Shown here: positions 8,923 through 14,819 of the stretch, in pieces
Layout: each line of letters begins with the position of its first letter
How positions within the stretch are numbered: the stretch's first letter is position 1
Assembly: GCA_004151065.3 (NCBI GenBank)
Contig: NWUY0300040108.1
Location: forward strand, 1 to 14,819
Length of the DNA: 14,819 nt
Origin: Larix sibirica
Taxonomy: Eukaryota > Streptophyta > Pinopsida > Pinales > Pinaceae
Direction of reading: 5' to 3'
Translations under genes and position numbers: made by a program
The notes under the pieces: model-generated
Told to the model about the DNA's origin: nothing
The model's input: only the letters and a program-made list of their open reading frames with translations
Database searches by the model: none

Positions 8923-9220
8923 CTTGGTGAAAGTAGGTTTTTTAACATTTAAGGACAGCTTAGGTTTCTTAATCACACCGTGTTTTGAAAAAAAAAGATG
9001 GAGTGGACCACAAATGTAATATATATATGTGGTTTTGATTTTTTATTTTAAATTGTTGTTTATGTTTATTATTGGTAATTTTAAATGTTTCTAATGGTTT
9101 AGAATATGTATTTTTTCACTAAAGTTAAATGGTTGAGGGATATTATATATAATACGATTTTAAACTAAGTAGTGAGATTATTGTGTATAAACGCTAAAGC
9201 TAGTTTAATGGTTGGAATAA
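8923..9220. other. Distal upstream flank of the CAND-like gene
   Basis: AT-rich with a short (AT)n run near 9020. No coding frame, and no promoter element I would defend. Confidence 0.4.
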
Positions 9221-9295
9221 AGTAATTTAATAGTTCTGCTGGAAAAAAAAGGTAATTTAATAGTTCCCCAACAAAAAAAGAGTAATTTAATAGTT
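9221..9295. repeat. 30-bp period tandem repeat (GTAATTTAATAGTT core)
   Basis: GTAATTTAATAGTT starts at 9222, 9252 and 9282, exactly 30 bp apart. The spacers are A-rich and partly alike. Confidence 0.85.
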
Positions 9296-9494
9296 AGGAT
9301 AAGGTTTAGTGATTGAGATAGGGCTCATGTAAACAATGTACATCCAAATCTTGTTGGGTATAGAGCCTAATGTCTTACAAGAAAAAGGAAAGATGTTTGA
9401 CCTCTTAATTTAACATGTATTTGAAAAAGCAATTTTTTTGAAATAAATTTAGAAAAATTAATGGTATCATTTACTTTTAATTGAGATTACATCC

Positions 9495-9534
9495 CACATT
9501 TATACTCTCCTTCTCACATTTATACTCTCCTTCT
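9495..9534. repeat. Perfect 20-bp tandem duplication
   Basis: CACATTTATACTCTCCTTCT occurs twice back to back with no mismatch. Confidence 0.95.
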
Positions 9535-9587
9535 TAGGAAAACAAATTTTCATATATTACAACAATTTGAATATCACAAGTTACCAT

Positions 9588-9832
9588 TGAGATGGATGAC
9601 ACATAAAAATGCGTAAGTAGGGATTTTGGTTGCTATAGCATTGAGATGGATGACACATAAACATGCATAAGTAGGGATTTTAGTTGTTATGTTGTGCATG
9701 TAACTCTTTCAATGGATGACATATAAAAGTGTCAAGGATTTTGGTTGTTATGTTGTGCATGTAACTCTTTGACATGGATGACACATAAAAGTGCCAAGGA
9801 TTTTGGTTGGTATGGTGTGCATGTAACTCTTG
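9588..9832. repeat. Four-copy minisatellite, units of about 54-66 bp
   Basis: ATGGATGACA(C/T)ATAAA begins at 9592, 9646, 9712 and 9774. Each unit continues into AGGGATTTTGGTTG or AAGGATTTTGGTTG. Units 2-4 also carry GTGCATGTAACTCTT. Unit lengths vary because the middle has expanded or contracted. Confidence 0.9.
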
Positions 9833-9840
9833 CTACAAAT

Positions 9841-9886
9841 TTGAGTGGGGTTGTGTTGAATGTTTGAGTGTGGTTGTGTTGAATGT
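9841..9886. repeat. Two-copy 23-bp tandem repeat
   Basis: TTGAGTGGGGTTGTGTTGAA at 9841 and TTGAGTGTGGTTGTGTTGAA at 9864, one mismatch, period 23. Confidence 0.9.
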
Positions 9887-10177
9887 TGTGCATGGATAGT
9901 GAGGCCAACACTACCCATGCTAGCCATTAGAAAATGTGACACTTTTTGTCCACTTCTTATCTTTTTTCATTCTCACTTCACATATAAAGGTAGAATGTAA
10001 GTGTGACTATTATGTACGATTCTAGTTTCAGTGTTATAGGTAGCTTGTAAACATCCCAGTTTGGCATTTCGGTTAAGGATTTCTATCCACAGGTAAAAGA
10101 TTGTGTGTCTGAATGTTGTCATTATTGTTGCATCATTACACATCCATATACAACAAAAAAAGAAATAAGATTTCAAT

Positions 10178-10226
10178 CAACATAGATCCATCTTAACTCT
10201 GGCTCTACCAGGCACCAAGAGGGATC
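10178..10226. repeat. 49-bp dispersed repeat, copy 1
   Basis: Starts CAACATAGATCCATCTTAAC and ends AAGAGGGATC. It matches 13688-13736 in the same orientation with 5 mismatches, and homology stops abruptly on both sides. On the minus strand it reads CCTGGTAGAGCCAGAGTTAA followed by GATGG, loosely like the initiator-Met primer-binding site and gag start of plant LTR elements. That reading is speculative. Confidence 0.8.
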
Positions 10227-10237
10227 AAAACCATTGA

Positions 10238-10239
10238 NN
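10238..10239. other. Two undetermined bases (NN)
   Basis: The sequence reads CCATTGANNAATG. This marks a base-calling or assembly uncertainty 12 bp from the end of the dispersed repeat. Confidence 0.99.
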
Positions 10240-10439
10240 AATGAACATTAAAAATGAATGTTACATGTATTATATATATTTTCTAAATTTCTAAATTTTA
10301 AAAATCATGTTTTTTTAATCTAGATAAGAAACCCATTCCCGTATTTTTTTCATACTAGATTTTTTGTTGCGTATATTCGAATTTGTATTCGTACTCGAAT
10401 TATGCTACTATGATTTATAAACTGAATATGTAGAGAAAT

Positions 10440-10511
10440 AATGTTTCCTTAAACTTTTATTATACGTCGAATGTGTATAAAAAGAATGTCTCCTTAAATT
10501 TTTATTATACT
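10440..10511. repeat. Two-copy imperfect tandem repeat, 45-bp period
   Basis: AATGTTTCCTTAAACTTTTA at 10440 recurs as AATGTCTCCTTAAATTTTTA at 10485; both continue TTATAC. Confidence 0.75.
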
Positions 10512-10739
10512 TATTCTAACTTTGGTAAAGTAAGAAAAGGATCCTAAAAATGATAAAATGAGTCATGGGATCAAAGAAAAATAATTTTGTCTTAATTTAG
10601 AAGAGCAATTATATTCCATGTCTTAGTACAGGCTATCATCTTGAACCACCAACTTAGTTTGAGAGATTACACAATGAGAATTAAGCCCCCATGCCAAGGT
10701 TCCACACTTTGTTAAATATCTTTCACGTGCAAAACCCAA

Positions 10740-10785
10740 GTTGTATTAGTAATATTCGTAAAGTTGTATTAGTAGTATTCATAAA
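10740..10785. repeat. Two-copy 23-bp tandem repeat
   Basis: GTTGTATTAGTAATATTCGT at 10740 and GTTGTATTAGTAGTATTCAT at 10763, each followed by AAA; two mismatches. Confidence 0.85.
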
Positions 10786-12822
10786 AAATTGAATTTAATA
10801 CATAGATAAGGGGTGAAGGAGATTCATATGAGCGTTATGTAATGAGGAAACACACGGAAATTGATGCCACAAAAGCGATTGACTAGTAGTTAAGAAAAAA
10901 CTTTAGTGTAATCCTTATGACAAGGATTACAACTTAAGATGTTGAATATTAAGCACATTGTTAAGATGATCTAGGTCAAAAAGGCCAAAGACACACAAAT
11001 TTGGGTGCACTCACATCGAATAAGAAACAAATCCATATAGTTTAAGGCATTGGTTATGAAACAAGTGACATACAAAAATAATACCTAGTTAAACTCATGG
11101 ACCTTGAAAGATAGTTAATAAATGATTACAAGTTTGGTATTTCAATGTGAAGGACTGAAGAAGGAACAAAAGGTGTCCATGCAAACATATGTAGATGTTG
11201 TGCTTGATAGGTTGTGAGAAACTGAAAAAACACGCGCAAACAAAACTTTATGTGAGATGAGTTGTACACTACTTTAACAAAGATGGCTAATAATAATTCC
11301 TTCGACCTCAACGAATTTCCATCCAATCTCTACAAGGCTACATGGGACTTCTTGAGCCCATAACTATGAGAAATTTCAATGTACCTAAACTTCACTACTT
11401 GTGCACCCATCTTTCTAGGGAAAGGATTAGGATACCCTACATTCTTAGATCAACACAAATAAAATCTATCAACTTTGATATCGATTGGTTACTAAGGGAA
11501 CTTGGGAACTTACAATGATTAGTTGTTGTAAGTTGTGAAGCATGATGCCATGCCTTTGTAGGAGACAAACCCATGTTGGACGAAGATCATAGAATTATAT
11601 GGTAGACCAAAGTTACAAAATATTTGGGGTTTCTATATGGAGTCAAATTGATGAAGTGGTTAATTGTTTCCTAGGGACAACTCTTTATAGAGGTGTTACC
11701 CAAGCATGGAAGAAACTCAGGCTGGCATGACCTTGGAGTAAGGAACAACTGATGACTTGGTTTTGGTCCCAAAGGTGACTTGGGTCCATAGAACTAATAG
11801 GTGGCAAGTTAGTTAGGTGCTTGGGAGTTGAACAATTAGTAACACCTTGGGAACTTGGAGGTGTGCACTTGTGCCTTAAGGGAAAACGTGCCAAGGAGGG
11901 TGCCAAACATGGTTGAGTGTGATTGAAAATGGATTTTTTAATGGAATGAGGCATCTTAGGTGTTTGGTGGTGATCACCTTGGTTTAGGGAGCATGCCTTG
12001 CAAGGAAAAATTCCACAAATAGTTGCGATGCCTTAGCAACTTTCCAGTGTATGGCTATAATAATTTAATAGTAAGTGGGAAACATGTCTATTTTACCAAG
12101 AAGATGGTGGTAAGACATCTCAGATAGGGAAATTACTTGTACACCACTCTTTTGTAATGTGGAGGCCATGAGACACTTAGGCATTTAGCTAGTGGATTTG
12201 TGTTAGATGTTGTAAAAGATAGAGCACATAGTTTTGGGGTTTACCGAGCTTAGGCATACAACCTGAATTTAGTGTGCTTGGACTAGTCTACATGAAGGTC
12301 TTAGGGAAGTTTGGGTAGGAGGTATAGAGTTGTATAAAGCATGCCACCTTTATTTTAAGTGTCTTGGTGAAGAATGAGGTTTGTAGGAGGTAGACCTGTG
12401 GATGCTTCAGGGGCTGGCACGCAAGTAAGTGCAATAAGTTAGGTGCACCTTAGGTTATCTATATTTATGTAAAACAAGTTGTAGGCACCAGACATACTCC
12501 TCTATGTTGTACCCTTGTTGTTGGAACATTCTTTATTAATAAATTTTAGGCACCAACCGACCTTAGGTGCAACCTAACATCTTCTGGTGTTGGCTCTTTA
12601 TGTGGATGTTATGTTTCTTGCAATATGTAATTTGGATCAGTGTTGAAATATTTCACTAAGTGTTGATTTGCATATTATATTGTTTGGGATGTTTTAATGC
12701 TATAATTGGGCATTGGCCTATTTGTTACTGAGCTTGATTAAAGTGCTAATGGTGGTAGCTTAGGGCATAGTTATGGGTAGAACCAAAGTAAACATACATG
12801 CCTTGATTTCAAGTAGGCACAT
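10786..12822. other. Long intergenic stretch, no gene recognised
   Basis: About 2 kb with only broken frames, the longest being 89 codons at 11685-11954 (minus) with no motif. Near 12438-12580 short motifs recur (TTAGGTGCACCTTAGG, TTAGGTGCAACCTAAC, two TAGGCACCA). GTATAAAG at 12332 precedes AATAAA at 12538, which hints at decayed LTR sequence, but I could not define ends, primer site or polypurine tract. Confidence 0.45.
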
Positions 12823-12946
12823 GTTGATCAAGCACATGCAAAAAAAAACAAGACAATGTTGCACAATGTAGAGTACTCAAACTTAGGTTGATCAAGCCCC
12901 TACGACAAAAACAAGAAAATGTTTCACAATAGAGAGTACTCAAAGT
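12823..12946. repeat. Two-copy tandem repeat, 64-bp period
   Basis: GTTGATCAAGC at 12823 and 12887 is followed in both by AAAAACAAGA(C/A)AATGTT, then CACAAT and AGAGTACTCAAA. Confidence 0.85.
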
Positions 12947-13212
12947 GCAAAAAACTGGGTGGGAACCTCTAAATTCATGACATTAAGGATCCTAGGAAAA
13001 AAACGAATGTAACCTTGGAGGGAAGATCAACATTTTTTTTACCAAACTAAGGCAAAACAAAATTGCACGTCTGCGAAGTGAAGACGTAGGCTAGCCAAAA
13101 TAGGAAAATAGCACAAAAAGTCATAACAATGCATGTTGCTACACAATGTAGTAATTTGGACATGAAAAGTGAAGTAACAATGCAAATTGTAGAAATAAAA
13201 CAAAAGTCGAAA

Positions 13213-13280
13213 TAGAGATGGGGGGTATTGCTTTGTGTACCTCTTCCATGCTAAGCACTCTACCATCTAAGATATATCCC
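13213..13280 (-). pseudogene. tRNA-Ala(AGC)-like pseudogene, unit A
   Basis: Reads GGGATATATCTTAGATGGTA then GAGTGCTTAGCATGG and AAGAGGTA, ending CATCTCTA. The A-box region and TTAGCAT anticodon loop match plant cytosolic tRNA-Ala. About 4-5 nt of the 5' anticodon strand are missing and the T arm is degraded, so it cannot fold as a working tRNA. Confidence 0.75.
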
Positions 13281-13305
13281 AATTTTGTAGAAATGAAAAG
13301 TGAAG

Positions 13306-13352
13306 AACCTCTTGCATGCGAAGCAAGCACTCTACCGTATGAGATACATCAC
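13306..13352 (-). pseudogene. tRNA-Ala-like pseudogene fragment with CGC anticodon, unit B
   Basis: Covers the 5' two thirds: GTGATGTATCTCATACGGTA, then GAGTGCTTGCTTCGCATGCA and AGAGGTT. The anticodon stem CTTGC/GCAAG is perfect and the loop TTCGCAT gives anticodon CGC. The T arm and acceptor 3' strand are absent; the sequence passes straight into the unit tail. Confidence 0.75.
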
Positions 13353-13448
13353 AATTTGTATAATAAAAAGTGAATTGAAAAATGCATACTGCAAAAATAA
13401 AATAGAAGTAGAATGCATATTGTAGAAATAAAATAGAGGTCGTTGAAA

Positions 13449-13521
13449 TGAAGATGCGGGATATAGATCGTTTTACCTCTCACACGCTAAGTGAACACTC
13501 TACCATATAATATACATCCCC
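13449..13521 (-). pseudogene. Full-length tRNA-Ala(AGC)-like pseudogene, unit C
   Basis: Exactly 73 nt, the length of a tRNA-Ala without CCA. It begins GGGGATGTATATTATATGGT and ends CCCGCATCTTCA. The acceptor stem pairs fully if G-U is allowed and keeps the G3-U70 pair that marks alanine tRNAs. The anticodon stem TTCAC/GTGAG pairs around TTAGCGT, anticodon AGC. The D stem (TATT/GAGT) and T stem (AAACG/TCCCG) are broken and the B box is degenerate, so it is very probably not expressed as a tRNA. Confidence 0.8.
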
Positions 13522-13687
13522 ATGTTAGAAATTGCTTGGTATATTTGTTTAAAACTCACAAATTTATCCAAAATGTAGAGTGTCGGCATCAGTATCGACA
13601 TGTCGATCAACGTAATGAGTGTAGTGGAAAAATTATAGTAAAGTTGGTCGATGCAATGTGCTTGGTTTGGGAAAATTATGGAAAAAC

Positions 13688-13736
13688 CAACATAGATCCA
13701 TCTTAACTCTACATATACCAGGCACTAAGAGGGATC
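13688..13736. repeat. 49-bp dispersed repeat, copy 2
   Basis: Same-orientation partner of 10178-10226, 3.51 kb away: starts CAACATAGATCCATCTTAAC, ends TAAGAGGGATC. The flanks share no visible homology with those of copy 1. Confidence 0.8.
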
Positions 13737-13925
13737 CAATTACTCGATGTGTAAACATTCCTAAGTTTTTCTCTCTTCTCACTTGAGACACTTCCTCATA
13801 TGCTATTTAATTGCCTTGTTGTGTGAAATTATTTGGTAATAGGATTGGTTTCACATCAAATTGTTTGTTTCTAAAAGAATATAAAATACTTTTACAATTT
13901 GCGTAGGACAATGCTTTTTACATTA

Positions 13926-13952
<27 letters not shown>
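13926..13952. repeat. (AG)n microsatellite
   Basis: Uninterrupted AG dinucleotides, about 13 units. Confidence 0.97.
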
Positions 13953-13958
<6 letters not shown>

Positions 13959-14065
13959 TCTTTCTGTAATTTAACTTATTATCATATGATTTTAATTAGA
14001 GCGTACTTGAGATATTCAAGGTTTATTCAATTCTCTTATTTACTATTAGAAGCATATTATCCTGA

Positions 14066-14100
14066 AAACATTTAATATATGCATTAAACATTTAATATAT
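14066..14100. repeat. 15-bp direct repeat, 20-bp period
   Basis: AAACATTTAATATAT at 14066-14080 and 14086-14100, identical, separated by GCATT. Confidence 0.9.
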
Positions 14101-14103
14101 CCA

Positions 14104-14208
14104 AGCACCTAACTCAAGGGGATCAAAGAGAGTCGAACCTCCGACCTTCCCAACTGGGGAGAGATCTCATGTTTGGCTCATGACTGCTTCAGCTAACCCT
14201 CAAGGCTT
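14104..14208 (-). mobile_element. tRNA-derived SINE-like element (A and B box)
   Basis: On the minus strand GGTTAGCTGAAGCAGT (from 14198) resembles a Pol III A box and GGAGGTTCGACTC (14142-14130) is a near-perfect B box, with starts about 58 nt apart. The segment between them does not fold as a plain anticodon arm, as is common for SINE heads. It ends in the region TTGATCCCCTTGAGTTAGG and runs into the AT-rich direct repeat. No poly(A) or target duplication is evident, so it may be only a tRNA pseudogene or SINE head. Confidence 0.45.
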
Positions 14209-14213
14209 ACAAT

Positions 14214-14216
<3 letters not shown>

Positions 14217-14251
<35 letters not shown>
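14217..14251. repeat. (TG)n microsatellite
   Basis: Uninterrupted TG dinucleotides, 17 units. Confidence 0.98.
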
Positions 14252-14253
<2 letters not shown>

Positions 14254-14418
14254 GATTTTTATTTAATGTGAGCATTGAAATACTTATTTTTTTATTAATA
14301 TTTTATTATGTTTTTTAAATGCTATGTGTCAACTTCATGTCCAACACATAATTATACATCTCCTTCACGACGGGGTTGTAGAAAGTGTCTCTCAATGCAA
14401 TGATATGTGTACCTTAAT
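14252..14418. other. Short intergenic spacer
   Basis: AT-rich sequence between the microsatellite and the LTR-like element; no feature recognised. Confidence 0.4.
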
Positions 14419-14599
14419 TGTTGGAACACCTAGAATAAAGATAAGCATGAATGCACGTTTTCCATTAAGATACGCATATAAATATAATCTGGTGTGACCA
14501 TTGGTTTCATATTCCAAGTGGTCTCTTTCAATTCGTACGACTCTTCATATTCACCAATGTAACTTTTACTAACCCTAGTGGATTAGGTTTTCAACATCC
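14419..14599 (-). mobile_element. Short LTR-like sequence, probable 3' LTR entering from the right
   Basis: Seen: 181 bp bounded by perfect TGTTG...CAACA inverted ends. On the minus strand it is directly preceded by the purine run AAGGGGGGA (14608-14600), as a 3' LTR is by its polypurine tract. It also contains a TATA-like TTATATTTATATGCG (about 14487-14473). The rest of the element would lie to the right, mostly outside the window. An LTR this short suggests a TRIM-type or small copia element. The partner LTR and target duplication cannot be seen. Confidence 0.5.
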
Positions 14600-14608
14600 C
14601 CCCCTTAA
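14600..14608 (-). other. Polypurine-tract candidate
   Basis: AAGGGGGGA on the minus strand abuts the TGTTG end of the LTR-like sequence, the arrangement used for plus-strand priming in LTR retrotransposons. Confidence 0.45.
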
Positions 14609-14819
14609 TTTGAAGGGGTGTTTGTGAGTACAAGAATATTCTTAAAGAGAGTTGAAATTTGGATGTGAATAGATCTCCTACTTGACAATATGGCCATGTG
14701 CCAAGGAAGCTAGCAAAAACTGAAGTCTTCTACTAAATAGTAAAAATGAAGTTCTCTCTAAATCGGTGGTTTTAGGATGACCACAAACTCTATGGTTTTG
14801 GATGACCACAAACCAAAAA
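14609..14819. other. Possible internal end of an LTR element
   Basis: No coding homology visible. GGATGACCACAAAC occurs twice near the window end (14776 and 14799). If the LTR call is right, this is non-coding sequence just before the polypurine tract. Confidence 0.3.

Larger units (their letters stand above)
13151..13521 (-). repeat. Head-to-tail array of three tRNA-Ala-derived units
   Basis: On the minus strand each unit has a tRNA-Ala-like head followed by a shared non-tRNA tail. The tail runs TTTC(A/G)AC, TTTTATTTCTACAAT(A/T)TGCATT, TTCACTTTT(C/T)AT and ends near ACAAATT or ACAAAATT. The next head begins right after that end. Unit C is 13521-13353, unit B 13352-13281 (lacking the 3' half of the tRNA and the first part of the tail), and unit A 13280-13151. 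In unit C part of the tail is itself doubled (about 13381-13441). This is the layout of a tRNA-derived SINE arranged in tandem. No poly(A) or target duplication separates the units. Confidence 0.75.

Noticed and set aside
11685-11954. 89-codon minus-strand frame rich in Pro, Ser and His
   Set aside because: No homology I recognise and no start context; the low-complexity look fits translated repeat DNA.
12332-12578. Possible second LTR (GTATAAAG, AATAAA, repeated GGTGCA motifs)
   Set aside because: No defined ends, primer-binding site or polypurine tract, and the TATA-to-AATAAA gap is about 200 bp.
13213-13521. Functional tRNA-Ala genes
   Set aside because: All three copies have missing or unpaired arms and degenerate B boxes, so they are called pseudogenes.
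13491-13706. 71-codon plus-strand frame overlapping the tRNA-Ala array edge
   Set aside because: It starts inside the tRNA-like unit and has no motif; chance frame.
1-14819. CRISPR array, bacterial operon, prophage or defence system
   Set aside because: No regularly spaced repeat with unique spacers and no bacterial-type genes; the tandem repeats here are eukaryotic minisatellites.

Overview
The window looks like nuclear DNA of a land plant with a repeat-rich genome. The sequence is AT-rich and gene-poor. It holds one intact gene with clear plant homologues, and the rest is decayed retroelement, tRNA-derived and tandem-repeat DNA. A conifer or other gymnosperm would fit, but this is an inference from texture and not from a diagnostic marker. 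Nothing looks bacterial, organellar or viral.

The only gene I can support is on the minus strand at 7326-8651. It is an uninterrupted 441-residue frame for a GPR107/GPR108-type seven-transmembrane protein of the GOST (GOLD-domain seven-transmembrane) family, which plants annotate as CAND6/CAND7. It has a signal peptide, a lumenal domain with a cysteine pair, seven membrane helices and an acidic tail. A plausible transcription unit surrounds it: CCAAT and TATA elements at 8918 and 8832-8851, a 39-codon upstream ORF in the predicted leader, and AATAAA 57 nt past the stop.

Left side (1-6810): an LTR-like piece with TATA and polyadenylation signals (846-1218), a 74-bp tandem repeat (1874-2016), and a decayed Ty1/copia reverse-transcriptase segment on the minus strand present as two tandem 330-bp copies that share the same lesions (2191-2850). 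There are also weak tRNA-derived SINE candidates (4730-4812, 5941-5995) and a 104-bp tandem duplication (6601-6805) just downstream of the gene.

Right side (8923-14819): several unrelated minisatellites upstream of the gene promoter (9221-9886), a 49-bp sequence repeated at 10178 and 13688, and about 2 kb with no recognisable content. Then comes a head-to-tail array of three tRNA-Ala-derived units (13151-13521). Further right are GA and TG microsatellites, a SINE-like tRNA head (14104-14208), and a short LTR-like sequence with perfect TGTTG/CAACA ends and an adjacent polypurine tract (14419-14608).

No genes act together here. The most unusual structures are the tRNA-Ala array and the RT duplication that arose after the element was already dead. 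I found no convincing new multi-gene system.
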